Below, piece after piece: positions 35,703 to 44,312 of a DNA stretch of 64,000 nt (position 1 is its first letter; every line of letters starts with the position of its first letter). Below the pieces are notes generated by a model that worked only from the letters and a program-made list of their open reading frames with translations, did no database searches and was not told the DNA's origin. A program made the translations under genes and the position numbers. This stretch comes from Chryseobacterium rhizosphaerae (lineage in GTDB: Bacteria; Bacteroidota; Bacteroidia; Flavobacteriales; Weeksellaceae). The stretch spans positions 1 through 64,000 of the forward strand of contig NZ_QNUF01000027.1 of assembly GCF_003385455.1 (NCBI RefSeq), written 5' to 3'.

Positions 35703-36416
35703 ATGAAAAAAACGATTCATGTTTCTAATCAGGGAGCAAGTCTTGATACAAGCAGAAGAAACTTTTTGAAACTGGGAGGTATAGGATTGGCTATGGCCGG
35801 TCTCACTCTGGTAGGTTGTGATGATAATGATGATTTTCAGATCATAAATGATGGAAATATATTTGATCTGGGAACAGGAGATGTAGGGATATTAAATTAT
35901 GCCTATGCCCTAGAACAGCTGGAAGCAGATTTTTATACTAAAGTGGTTAATAATTTTTACACGGGAATTTCCAGTACTGAAAAGGAAATTTTCACGGATC
36001 TTTATCACCACGAAGTCATTCACAGGGATTTCTTCAAAGCAGCCATCAGCAGTGCTACTCAGAACGTTCTTCCAAAGCTGGAATTTCAGTATCCCAATGT
36101 AAACTTTAATAATCGGAGTTCTGTGCTTGCTACGGCAAAAGCATTAGAAGATACCGGAGTCGCGGCATACAATGGAGCCGGGAAGTATATTACCAATGCG
36201 GCTTACCTTGTAATTGCCGGGAAAATAGTTTCCGTAGAAGCCAGACATGCCTCAGCGATCAGAAATCTGATCAATCCGGGATCTGCAGATTTCTCAGGAG
36301 ACGATGTAGTGGATTCCAACGGTCTGGATCTTGCCAAAGAGCCCAAGGATATTGTCATGGCTGCAGGAGGGTTTATAAAAACGCCTTTCACGTGGAAAGA
36401 AAGAGGTATTAATTAA
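35703..36416 (+). CDS. Tat-exported ferritin-like (Ferritin_2) protein
   Basis: 237 residues. The N-terminus has a twin-arginine motif SRRNFLK followed by a hydrophobic segment ending in LVGC, so it may be a Tat-exported lipoprotein. The rest is a four-helix ferritin-like domain (LEQLEADFYTKV, HHEVIHRDFFKAAI, SVEARHASAIRNLI) with Glu/His ligand pairs. Such proteins are common with FAS1 proteins in flavobacteria; the metal and role are unknown. Confidence 0.8.
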   Translation: MKKTIHVSNQGASLDTSRRNFLKLGGIGLAMAGLTLVGCDDNDDFQIINDGNIFDLGTGDVGILNYAYALEQLEADFYTKVVNNFYTGISSTEKEIFTDLYHHEVIHRDFFKAAISSATQNVLPKLEFQYPNVNFNNRSSVLATAKALEDTGVAAYNGAGKYITNAAYLVIAGKIVSVEARHASAIRNLINPGSADFSGDDVVDSNGLDLAKEPKDIVMAAGGFIKTPFTWKERGIN

Positions 36417-36440
36417 TCATTCATCTTCAAATCTTGTATT

Positions 36441-37256
36441 ATGAACATTCTTAAATTATTAGATAAGCTTTCTCATGATAAATTTTTTACGGCGGAAGCT
36501 TCAAGACTGGAAACACTTACGAATATGTCATTATTCGGAAAAAAAGCAGCAACTGCCGCAATTCCTTTTGGATTAGGTGCCATGATGGTCACGCCGGTAA
36601 AAGCAGAAACGGCAACAAAAGAATTTAGAGGTACTGCTTTAAAAAGTACATTAACCGATGCTTTACAATTGGCTTTGGTATTAGAATATCTTGAAAATGA
36701 GTATTATGCTTTAGGGCTGTCTGCAGCAGGGCTGATTCCCAATTCGGATAGGCCGGTTTTTATGCAGATTTCAAAACATGAATCGGCCCACGTCAGCTTT
36801 CTGAAAAGCACCCTTACTTCTTTAGGGACAACTCCGGGAGCGAAACCTACTTTTGATTTTACAGCTAATGGAAGTTTTTCTCCTTTTACAGATTATAATC
36901 AGTTTCTTATCCTGGCACAGGCTTTTGAAGATACGGGAGTAAGAGCCTATAAAGGACAGGCAGGAAATGTCATGTCCAATAAAGTTGTACTTCAGGCCGC
37001 CTTACAGATTCATTCCGTTGAAGCAAGACATGCATCACAGGTAAGAAGAATGAGGGCTAATAAAGGCTGGATTGAACTGGCTAATGGTGGAAATATGCCT
37101 TCAGCCACAGACCCTGTATACGCCGGAGAGGACAATGTAAACCAGTCCGGATACAATACAGGAACCTTATTTGGGGCGGCGGCAGGTTCCGCCGCCTATG
37201 ACGAAGTGATGAGTGGCAGTGATGCCCAAACTATTGCCTCCTTATTTATAGTGTAA
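36441..37256 (+). CDS. Ferritin-like (Ferritin_2) protein
   Basis: 271 residues. Helical segments carry EYLENEYYALGLSAAGL, ISKHESAHVSFLKSTL and IHSVEARHASQVRRMR, the same Glu/His pattern as the gene 24 bp upstream, so the pair arose by duplication or forms a complex. The N-terminal hydrophobic stretch (AATAAIPFGLGAMMVTPV) may be an export or anchor segment, but no clear signal peptide with a basic start is seen. It ends before a strong hairpin. Confidence 0.8.
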   Translation: MNILKLLDKLSHDKFFTAEASRLETLTNMSLFGKKAATAAIPFGLGAMMVTPVKAETATKEFRGTALKSTLTDALQLALVLEYLENEYYALGLSAAGLIPNSDRPVFMQISKHESAHVSFLKSTLTSLGTTPGAKPTFDFTANGSFSPFTDYNQFLILAQAFEDTGVRAYKGQAGNVMSNKVVLQAALQIHSVEARHASQVRRMRANKGWIELANGGNMPSATDPVYAGEDNVNQSGYNTGTLFGAAAGSAAYDEVMSGSDAQTIASLFIV

Positions 37257-37283
37257 TTGTGATTGGATGGCAGTGGAGGAGGT

Positions 37284-37312
37284 GTCCTTTTCCGGCATAT
37301 CCGGAAAAGGAC
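37284..37312 (+). terminator. Terminator after ferritin-like pair
   Basis: GTCCTTTTCCGG at 37284-37295 pairs perfectly with CCGGAAAAGGAC at 37301-37312, followed by CTTTATC. Confidence 0.85.
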
Positions 37313-37395
37313 CTTTATCAAAAAAAAGTGTACTCATCGCCAGACCTTAAAAAAACAGATGATCAATAATTAATTTTTATCCATCCTTTTACGAC

Positions 37396-37422
37396 AAGTA
37401 CCATATATAATGTATGGTACTT
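37396..37422. promoter_or_regulatory. Inverted repeat upstream of exonuclease III gene
   Basis: AAGTACCATA and TATGGTACTT pair over 10 bp with a 7-nt loop, about 90 bases before the start. It could be an operator or a weak terminator. Confidence 0.4.
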
Positions 37423-37509
37423 TTGTGTTATCAGCTTCTATTTTTAACCTATATCATGGAATAATTATTGCCTTATTCATGATCTGGTGTATTCTAATAT
37501 TTTTCTATT

Positions 37510-38295
37510 ATGAAAATAGCAACCTATAATGTCAACGGAATCAATGCCCGGTTACCTTTACTCTTGCAATGGCTGAAAGAAGCCTCCCCGGATATAGTAT
37601 GCCTTCAGGAGCTCAAAGCTCCACAGGAACGATTTCCTTTAAAAGAAATTAATGCTGCCGGTTATCAGGCCATATGGAACGGACAGAAAAGCTGGAACGG
37701 GGTAGCCATACTGGCAAAAAACAGAGAGATCACAGAAGTACAGCGGTCTCTGCCAGGTGATCCTGAAGATCTTCAGAGCAGATATATAGAAGCCATTATT
37801 GATCAAATGGTTATATGCTGCTTATATCTTCCCAACGGCAACCCTTATCCTGGAGCAAAATTTGATTACAAGCTCTCATGGATCAAACGCTTACAAAGGA
37901 GAACAAACCAGCTTATTAAAATGGAGCTTCCTGCGATCCTTATCGGAGATTTCAATATTATTCCCGAACCCATAGATGTCTACAAACCTGAACGCTGGGA
38001 AAATGATGCACTGTACAGAATTGAAGTAAGAAAAGCATATAAAGAACTGCAAAAGAAAGGATGGATGGATTCTATTCGTACCCTTTATCCTGAAGAAAAG
38101 ATCTATACATTCTGGGATTATCTATACAAAGCTTACGATCGTAATGCAGGAATACGGCTTGATCATATTTTATTAAGTCCTTTCCTGAGTCCCCAACTGC
38201 AATCAGGTGGAGTAGACCGTCATGTCAGGGGTTGGGAAAAGAGCAGTGATCATACACCGGTATGGATTATATTGGACCGATCCTCGAAGCCGTGA
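37510..38295 (+). CDS. xth: Exodeoxyribonuclease III (ExoA/XthA family)
   Basis: 261 residues. AP endonuclease/3'-5' exonuclease of base excision repair. Motifs in order: MKIATYNVNGINARL (first Asn), DIVCLQELKAP (Glu metal ligand), IGDFNIIPEPIDVY (Asp/Asn), LDHILLSP (Asp/His pair) and SDHTPVW (catalytic Asp-His). Length and motif spacing match the bacterial XthA type. Monocistronic. Confidence 0.95.
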   Translation: MKIATYNVNGINARLPLLLQWLKEASPDIVCLQELKAPQERFPLKEINAAGYQAIWNGQKSWNGVAILAKNREITEVQRSLPGDPEDLQSRYIEAIIDQMVICCLYLPNGNPYPGAKFDYKLSWIKRLQRRTNQLIKMELPAILIGDFNIIPEPIDVYKPERWENDALYRIEVRKAYKELQKKGWMDSIRTLYPEEKIYTFWDYLYKAYDRNAGIRLDHILLSPFLSPQLQSGGVDRHVRGWEKSSDHTPVWIILDRSSKP

Positions 38296-38326
38296 TGACC
38301 GTTATAAAGGTTTTAGTAAATAAAAA

Positions 38327-38360
38327 ATACAGCCAGTCTTTTTTGATAAGCTGGCTGTAT
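38327..38360. terminator. Terminator between xth and XRE/S24 gene
   Basis: ATACAGCCAG at 38327-38336 pairs with CTGGCTGTAT at 38351-38360 across a T-rich loop. Confidence 0.75.
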
Positions 38361-38403
38361 GGTATATGTATGCTATAGAAATCAGAGATCTATAGCAATT
38401 ATA

Positions 38404-39192
38404 TTATGATAATTTACGGCGACGACCGGAAACCTTACGGTCAAGATCTTTGATATCCTGTCTCAATTCCCGAAACATCTCTTTAAAATTATAGCTTTCA
38501 TAATCACCGGGTTCAAAGTCTTCCGGAAAAATTCCTGAAGCATACTGCCATATTTCCACCACCTCATCAAAGGGGATTTCGTAAGGCTCATAGAATGAAT
38601 TATCCGCACTTACACTGATGGTATTTTCATTCTTTTCTTTAAAACGTTTATAGGTAATTCCGTCATTTAAAGTGACAAAAACATAGGTTTTCCCTTGTTT
38701 CAGGTCATTTATTCCTTCTACATATTTCCCTACAATATAAGAACCGTTTCTAAACGGAGGCATAGAGTCTCCATCTGCAGGAAATGCTCTGTATTTTCCA
38801 TTCGTTAAAAAGGGAAGGGCAATCCTTTGAAGGCTTTCAATATATTCTACATCGCTATATCCCTCCAGATATCCCATTGATGCTTTTTGAGGAATGATTT
38901 CAATAGTATCATTTCCATGATGATCTACAGCTACCGGAAGTACAATTCTGTTGTCCGGAAGTTTCAGCATTTCATCCATAGGATATTTCTGGATATCTAC
39001 AGAGACCAGAAGATCAATACTCACATGGAAATATTTGGATATTTTTACCAGAAGCTCAATCGGAGGCTCAGATATTCCATTCTCATATTTAGAATATCTT
39101 ACTCTGGAGATCGTTAATTCGTCAGCTACATTTTGTTGGGAAAGTTTTCTCTTAGCTCTTAAGAATCGTATATTATTTGAAAAAATTGACAT
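38404..39192 (-). CDS. XRE/S24 LexA-like transcriptional repressor
   Basis: 262 residues. The N-terminal helix-turn-helix (IRFLRAKRKLSQQNVADELTI, then SRVRYSKYENG) is XRE type. The C-terminal half is an S24/LexA-like peptidase domain with the Ser in FPADGDSMPPFRNGSYIVG and the Lys in GITYKRFKE. No Ala-Gly cleavage pair was seen before the domain. These proteins act as repressors whose stability responds to stress. A close paralogue lies at 51363-52136. The promoter region shares TATATCAGCAAAAATACAAA with it, including a TATTTTTG -7 element at 39215-39222 on this strand. Confidence 0.88.
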   Translation of the reverse strand: MSIFSNNIRFLRAKRKLSQQNVADELTISRVRYSKYENGISEPPIELLVKISKYFHVSIDLLVSVDIQKYPMDEMLKLPDNRIVLPVAVDHHGNDTIEIIPQKASMGYLEGYSDVEYIESLQRIALPFLTNGKYRAFPADGDSMPPFRNGSYIVGKYVEGINDLKQGKTYVFVTLNDGITYKRFKEKNENTISVSADNSFYEPYEIPFDEVVEIWQYASGIFPEDFEPGDYESYNFKEMFRELRQDIKDLDRKVSGRRRKLS

Positions 39193-39574
39193 TGATAAAA
39201 TAAAAGTATATCAGCAAAAATACAAAATTGATTTCGTTATCAGTGATCAGCAACGCTTGTTTTCCTGTACAAAGTGGAAAAAAATCACCTTTTCTGGTAT
39301 ATTATACCGGATGCTGAAGGAAAAAGGTGAATTTCAGCACTCCCGTTTTTACTATTTATACAGAGACAGACTGTTTTTTTCAGTTTTGAAGAATATTCAT
39401 TAAAAAACAATATTTACTCTTAAATTATTAACTCTAAATTTTCGAATTTGAAATATGTTTTTTAACATTTAGTAAATCAATCAGATATAACAATAAATGA
39501 TATTCTCATCATTTTCCTTTTATATTAATGAAATATTAAACTATAAAAACATATTATTAATTTTTTAAGAAAAA
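39193..39574. other. Spacer with nested inverted repeats
   Basis: Non-coding. It holds the S24 promoter at its left end and, at 39285-39330, an outer 9-bp stem (TCACCTTTT with AAAAGGTGA) enclosing the palindrome GGTATATTATACC at 39296-39308. The rest is A/T-rich with no frame. Confidence 0.5.
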
Positions 39575-39607
39575 TTTGGGAACTTATTATTATTCTTCTT
39601 ATATTCG
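39575..39607 (+). promoter_or_regulatory. Promoter of the bacteriocin-like gene
   Basis: TTTG at 39575-39578 and TATATTCG at 39600-39607 (one mismatch to TAnnTTTG) are 21 bases apart, in range for a Bacteroidota promoter. The start codon is 30 bases further. Confidence 0.5.
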
Positions 39608-39636
39608 TAATGTAATAATCATATAAAATTATAGTT

Positions 39637-39888
39637 ATGAAAAACTTAAAAAAATTAGACAGAAACGAATTAAAAACAATTTCTGGTAACGGATTACTTG
39701 ATCCAATCGGTGGATTACTAGGAGGACTAGGTGGTGTAGTTGGAGGTGTTGTAGGAGGTGTAGGCACTATCGTTGGTGATGTTGTTACAGGTGTTGGTAC
39801 TCTTGTAGGTAACGCATTATGCCAAACACAATGTGTAATCAATGGTGTCATTCACATCAGATTACTTGAGTGTGGATCTACTTGCTAA
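39637..39888 (+). CDS. Bacteriocin-like peptide with glycine-zipper core and paired CxxxC
   Basis: 83 residues. The leader MKNLKKLDRNELKTISG is the flavobacterial bacteriocin-type leader (LKKLxRxELKxISG, followed by NG instead of GG). Residues 24-58 are very rich in Gly in pairs spaced three to four apart (GGLLGGLGGVVGGVVGGVG), a glycine zipper suited to membrane insertion. The C-terminus has two CxxxC motifs, Cys62/66 and Cys79/83, likely two disulfides. No immunity, protease or ABC gene is adjacent, so export genes must be elsewhere if it is active. A Gly-rich structural peptide is the alternative. Confidence 0.75.
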   Translation: MKNLKKLDRNELKTISGNGLLDPIGGLLGGLGGVVGGVVGGVGTIVGDVVTGVGTLVGNALCQTQCVINGVIHIRLLECGSTC

Positions 39889-39912
39889 GAAAAAACAAGT
39901 AATAAAAACTAT

Positions 39913-39938
39913 ACCGCTCTTTTCGGAGCGGTTTTTTT
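39913..39938 (+). terminator. Terminator after bacteriocin-like gene
   Basis: ACCGCTC and GAGCGGT form a perfect 7-bp stem followed by a run of T. Confidence 0.85.
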
Positions 39939-40070
39939 GTGACAGTACAGCACTTACTAACCAAGGGAAAGAAATCACCACCAGTAAAGAGTTTACAAAA
40001 TCAAGACTACCTTTCTCTTATAAGTACCTGAGCTTCAAATCAAACTATTTTTACTTTTTTTGAAAATAAT

Positions 40071-40102
40071 TTTGGCCTTTAAAAAATATTGTTTTACATT
40101 TG
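40071..40102 (+). promoter_or_regulatory. Promoter of the malonate operon
   Basis: TTTG at 40071-40074 and TACATTTG at 40095-40102, an exact TAnnTTTG, are 20 bases apart. Transcription would start near 40109. Confidence 0.65.
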
Positions 40103-40103
40103 A

Positions 40104-40116
40104 GTCATCAGATGAC
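40104..40116. promoter_or_regulatory. Probable GntR operator (autoregulation)
   Basis: GTCATC-A-GATGAC is a perfect 13-bp palindrome directly over the predicted transcription start, 12 bases before the gntR-type start. A half site GTCATC recurs at 40805 before mdcH. Confidence 0.6.
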
Positions 40117-40127
40117 ATGACGATATT

Positions 40128-40790
40128 ATGACAAAGATTATTAGACGCAAAAGTTTAGCAGAGGAAATTGCAGCAACCTTACACCAGCAGATTCAAAATG
40201 GCACTTATAAACTGGATCAGAAATTACCCATTGAGCCGGAGCTGATGAAAATGTTGGGAGTTGGGAGATCTTCACTTCGTGAGGCTTTACGTATTTTGGA
40301 AAACTCAGGTATCATTACTGTAAAACATGGGGTAGGTTCTTTTGTGACTTCACAGACTTCACAAACAACTTCTTTGGCAACCCAGCTGATGAATGCTTCC
40401 CAGGCGGAAGTAAAAGAGGTGAGGGAGCTGTTAGAAATCAAAATTGTGGAAAAAGCGGCACTTAACAGAACCCAAACTGATATAACCACTATTACATCAT
40501 TTCTTAAGAAGAGAAACCAGGCGGCTGATGACAGCAATTTTACGGCATGGGTGGAAGCAGATATTCATTTTCATATTGCCATAGCTGAAGCCAGTAAAAA
40601 TACCGTATTAAGTGATCTGTACAAAACCTTTGCTGAGCAGCAGCTTAAAAAAAGTATATCAAGTACCATCAAAGAACCTGCCGTTATGCATCGTTTTACC
40701 AGCCTCCATAACGACCTCTTAGAAAGTATAATCAACCAGCAGCCTGAATCTGCGAAGGCCTTAATTGAAAGTATGAATAAAAAAATATGA
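40128..40790 (+). CDS. GntR/FadR-type regulator of malonate operon
   Basis: 220 residues. The N-terminal winged helix (EEIAATLHQQIQNGTYKLDQKLPIEPELMKMLGVGRSSLREAL) is the GntR type. The FCD domain follows, with metal-ligand positions in WVEADIHFHIAIAEAS and the C-terminal HNDLLESI. It begins the mdc operon and should be repressor of it. In Acinetobacter a GntR-type repressor (MdcY) controls mdc genes, so the same role is likely; malonate or malonyl-CoA would be the effector. A palindrome lies in its promoter. Confidence 0.85.
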   Translation: MTKIIRRKSLAEEIAATLHQQIQNGTYKLDQKLPIEPELMKMLGVGRSSLREALRILENSGIITVKHGVGSFVTSQTSQTTSLATQLMNASQAEVKEVRELLEIKIVEKAALNRTQTDITTITSFLKKRNQAADDSNFTAWVEADIHFHIAIAEASKNTVLSDLYKTFAEQQLKKSISSTIKEPAVMHRFTSLHNDLLESIINQQPESAKALIESMNKKI

Positions 40791-40832
40791 AAATATTTAC
40801 CGTAAGTCATCTGCTCACCTTATGTCTTAATT

Positions 40833-41765
40833 ATGAAAACAGCATTCTTATTTCCCGGTCAGGGCTCACAGAAGCCAGATATATTATCCTCATTACTTGC
40901 TCAGGAGTCTGATGCCGGATATCTATCTTATTTGACAGAGCAAATCCTTCAAAAAAGCATTTCAGAAATAGACAGCAGTGAGGGTTTATTCTCAACAGTC
41001 AATGTACAGGTAAATTTACTAATTGCAGGAGTGCTATCTGCAAAACAGCTGCTTGCCAGAGGCGTAACTGCAGACTTTGTGGCAGGACATTCAGTAGGAG
41101 CATTTGCCGCAGCAGTTGTTAGTGAAGTCATTACATTTCAAGAAGCTGTCAGCTTGGTGCATCACCGTGCACAGCTCATGGAAAAAGCATTTCCGGCACA
41201 TTATGGAATGGCTGCCCTGCTAGGATTTACCGAAAACAGATTAATACTTTATTTAAAAGATCATAATAGCCGCCATACTCCTGTTTATCTATCCAATATT
41301 AATGCTTCAGATCAGCTGGTTGTTACAGGTAAAATAGACAGTATAGCCATCCTGATTAACGAACTGGAAAAAGCAGGAATACGAAAAACCAAACTGCTGG
41401 ATGTAAAAGTACCTTCACATTGTGAATTGATGACAAGTGTTTCCCAATCTCTGAAACAACAGATTGAACAACTGACTTTAAAATCTCCTGTCATTCCCTT
41501 TGCCTCAAATGTAACCGGCAGACTCTTAAAAACCGCCGATGCCATTGGTAAAGATTTGTGGCAGAGTATTTCATCACCCGTAAAATGGTATGATGCCACG
41601 ACACTGATCTACGAACTCGGTACACGGATATTTATTGAAATGGAGCCCTCAGGAGTATTGGCAAAATTAGCAACAGAAGCTTTTCCAGAAGCGGAAATTC
41701 TGAATATGGACAGTAAACAAATAGATCAAATAACTGTTCTGTGGAATAATTATCAACATAAGTAA
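40833..41765 (+). CDS. mdcH: Malonate decarboxylase subunit epsilon / malonyl-CoA transacylase
   Basis: 310 residues. FPGQGSQ at 7-13 and the nucleophile elbow GHSVGAF (Ser87) define the FabD-like malonyltransferase family. In mdc operons MdcH loads malonyl onto the acyl-carrier prosthetic group to start the cycle. It is the first enzyme gene here, ahead of mdcA, while the gene usually comes near the end of the operon in Klebsiella and Acinetobacter. Confidence 0.9.
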   Translation: MKTAFLFPGQGSQKPDILSSLLAQESDAGYLSYLTEQILQKSISEIDSSEGLFSTVNVQVNLLIAGVLSAKQLLARGVTADFVAGHSVGAFAAAVVSEVITFQEAVSLVHHRAQLMEKAFPAHYGMAALLGFTENRLILYLKDHNSRHTPVYLSNINASDQLVVTGKIDSIAILINELEKAGIRKTKLLDVKVPSHCELMTSVSQSLKQQIEQLTLKSPVIPFASNVTGRLLKTADAIGKDLWQSISSPVKWYDATTLIYELGTRIFIEMEPSGVLAKLATEAFPEAEILNMDSKQIDQITVLWNNYQHK

Positions 41766-41779
41766 TAAATTAAAGTATT

Positions 41780-43429
41780 ATGGAAAATCAAATGATAAGT
41801 ACATCATGGACAAAGAAACGTGACGAGAAAAAACGCAGGATCAATGCCGTAAAACATCTGGTTGAAAACATCTTTATAAAAAGAGAAAATATAGTTGAAA
41901 CCTTACAGGTATTGATTCAGCCCGGAGACCGTGTAGTACTGGAAGGTAATAATCAAAAACAGGCATCGTTTCTGGCTGAAGCCCTGCTCCAATTAGACCC
42001 CGCCAAAGTGAATAAGCTCCATATGGTCATGTCCAGTATTTCTCTGCCTGAGCATTTGGATATCTTTGAAAAAGGGATTGCCGAAAAGGTTGATTTTGCC
42101 TATGCCGGGCCACAAAGCCTGAGAATTGCCCAAATGCTTGAAGATGGGATACTTAAAATCGGTGAAATCCATACCTATCTTGAGCTTTATGGAAGACTAT
42201 TCATTGACCTCATCCCAAATGTTGTTTTAATTGCAGCCGATAAAGCCGACCGGCTGGGTAATCTTTATACCGGTCCCAATACGGAAGAAACTCCTACAAT
42301 AGCAGAAGCGGCTGCTTTTAAAGATGGAATCGTCATTGTTCAGGTCAATGAAATTGTGGATGAATTGCCAAGAGTTGATATCCCTTCCTCATGGGTTGAT
42401 TTTATTGTGGAAGCAGACCAACCCTATCAATTGGAGGCTTTATTTACACGCGATCCTCAGAATATTACCGAATTACATATTTTGATCGCCATGCTTACAA
42501 TACGAGGAGTGTATGAAAAGCATCACGTCAAATCGCTGAACCACGGAGTGGGTTTTAATACTGCAGCTATTGAACTGTTACTTCCCACTTATGCTCAAAG
42601 CCTTGGCCTTAAAGGGAAAATTGCCACAAACTGGGCACTCAATCCGCACCCTACATTAATTCCTGCTATAGAATCAGGATGGGTGGATACGTTGTATGCT
42701 TTTGGAGGTGAAGTGGGTATGGAACAATATGTGGCTGCCCGCCCGGATATTTTTTTTACAGGAAGAGACGGCTCATTAAGGTCAAACAGGGCCCTTGCCC
42801 AGGTTGCCGGACAATATGCCATCGATATGTTTATAGGATCTACACTGCAAATCGATAAAAACGGAAACTCTTCCACGGTAGTATCCGGCAGGCTGGCCGG
42901 CTTTGGAGGGGCTCCTAATATGGGGCACGACCCGCGTGGACGGAGACATTCCTCAAAAGCATGGCTGGATATGATTACTTCCAAAGACCCTCTGGCACAT
43001 GGCCGTAAACTGGTTGTACAGACCGTGGAGACATTCCAGAATGGCAATACCCCAGTATTTGTAGAAACTTTAGACGCGGTAGAAGTTGCTAAGCAATCTA
43101 ACCTGGCTACAGCCCCGGTCATGATTTATGGAGATGATGTTACCCATGTAGTTACAGAAGAAGGTGTCGCCTATATTTATAAAGCCGAAGGACAAGAAGA
43201 GCGGAGACAGGCTTTGGCTGCTATTGCCGGTGTTACCTCAGTAGGGCGTACCGCAGACCCCAAAACCACACAGGCATTGAGGGAACGTGGAGTGGTGGCA
43301 TATCCGGAAGATATCGGAGTCCACCGTACAGAAGCTAAACGCAGCCTGCTGGCAGCTAAAAATATAAAAGACCTGGTAGAGTGGTCTGGTGGGCTGTACA
43401 ATCCTCCCGCTAAATTCAAAAACTGGTAA
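41780..43429 (+). CDS. mdcA: Malonate decarboxylase alpha subunit
   Basis: 549 residues, the family's normal length. It acts as an acetyl-S-acyl-carrier-protein:malonate carrier-protein transferase that exchanges acetyl for malonyl. Typical blocks: VLEGNNQKQASFLAEAL near the N-terminus, GVGFNTAAIELLLPTYA, WALNPHPTLIPAIESGWVDT, FGGEVGMEQYVAARPDIFFTG and GGAPNMGHDPRGRRHSS. These are unique to MdcA. It lies 14 bp after mdcH and 24 bp before mdcB. Confidence 0.95.
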   Translation: MENQMISTSWTKKRDEKKRRINAVKHLVENIFIKRENIVETLQVLIQPGDRVVLEGNNQKQASFLAEALLQLDPAKVNKLHMVMSSISLPEHLDIFEKGIAEKVDFAYAGPQSLRIAQMLEDGILKIGEIHTYLELYGRLFIDLIPNVVLIAADKADRLGNLYTGPNTEETPTIAEAAAFKDGIVIVQVNEIVDELPRVDIPSSWVDFIVEADQPYQLEALFTRDPQNITELHILIAMLTIRGVYEKHHVKSLNHGVGFNTAAIELLLPTYAQSLGLKGKIATNWALNPHPTLIPAIESGWVDTLYAFGGEVGMEQYVAARPDIFFTGRDGSLRSNRALAQVAGQYAIDMFIGSTLQIDKNGNSSTVVSGRLAGFGGAPNMGHDPRGRRHSSKAWLDMITSKDPLAHGRKLVVQTVETFQNGNTPVFVETLDAVEVAKQSNLATAPVMIYGDDVTHVVTEEGVAYIYKAEGQEERRQALAAIAGVTSVGRTADPKTTQALRERGVVAYPEDIGVHRTEAKRSLLAAKNIKDLVEWSGGLYNPPAKFKNW

Positions 43430-43453
43430 TTATTCTCATATAAATCTAAAAAA

Positions 43454-44311
43454 ATGTTAGCAGAAATAATAACATATAACCTGGTGGCGGATACAATTGC
43501 CGATTTTGCCAGAGAATCCCTTTTAGAAGAAGTTTATCTTACCCCAAAACCGGGTTTGGTAGATAGGGAAAATAACGGATCACATCACGATCTGAATCTT
43601 ACGGTAATGGAATCCTCTGCCTTAGCATTAAGATCGGTTTTCTACGAAATGGCTATAGTGGCAGCCCATAAAAAACCATCATTACAGCTAAGGGAGGAAT
43701 TAGGAGCCATTGGACGCTATGGAGAACGGAAAATGCTGGAAGCCACCGGCGGTATCAACGCACATAAAGGAGCAATATGGAGCATAGGCCTTTTAGTGGC
43801 AGCAACAAGTATTTTATCATCGGGAGATTCTGTCTTTACGATAAGCAATCTATTAAATACGGCAGGAGCCATTGCCAGATTTGATGACCAGTATCAGCCT
43901 TCAGCCCCAAGCAATGGCAAACAGGTAAGCAAAAAATATAAAGTGGTTACCGCCCGGGAAGAAGCTGCACTGGGTTTTCCGTCGCTATCTAAAACAGCTT
44001 TACCAACCTGGAGAAAATATCAAAATGAATCGGAAAACATTTGCCGCATCAATGTACTGCTATCATTGATTTCAGTAGTTGATGACACCTGTATTCTGCA
44101 TCGAAGCGATATGAAAGTACTCCGGATGATCAAGCAAAAAGCTAAAGATATCTTGGACCGGGGAGGTATGGGGATCCCTGAAAATCAGCATGTATATCAG
44201 GACTTAGATGATCTGGTCAGATACTGGTGGGTATCACCGGGAGGAAGTGCGGATATGCTTGCAGCCAGCATTTTTATTCATAAAGTAACTCATCATTTTA
44301 CAATCAATTAA
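43454..44311 (+). CDS. mdcB: Triphosphoribosyl-dephospho-CoA synthase (MdcB)
   Basis: 285 residues. It makes the precursor of the phosphoribosyl-dephospho-CoA prosthetic group from ATP and dephospho-CoA. The family signature is LTPKPGLVDRENNGSHHD, followed by GAIGRYGERKMLEATGGINAHKGAIW, and the C-terminal RGGMGIPEN. A CitG-type relative is excluded by context with mdcG. The mdcC start follows its stop by 1 bp. Confidence 0.93.
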   Translation: MLAEIITYNLVADTIADFARESLLEEVYLTPKPGLVDRENNGSHHDLNLTVMESSALALRSVFYEMAIVAAHKKPSLQLREELGAIGRYGERKMLEATGGINAHKGAIWSIGLLVAATSILSSGDSVFTISNLLNTAGAIARFDDQYQPSAPSNGKQVSKKYKVVTAREEAALGFPSLSKTALPTWRKYQNESENICRINVLLSLISVVDDTCILHRSDMKVLRMIKQKAKDILDRGGMGIPENQHVYQDLDDLVRYWWVSPGGSADMLAASIFIHKVTHHFTIN

Positions 44312-44312
44312 T

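Noticed and set aside
39525-39851. Minus-strand Pro/Thr-rich frame opposite the bacteriocin-like gene
   Set aside because: The Pro/Thr repeats are only the complement of the Gly-rich codons; the plus strand has a promoter, leader and terminator.
42595-43122. Minus-strand open frame of about 175 codons opposite mdcA
   Set aside because: Antisense of a strongly conserved enzyme in an operon.
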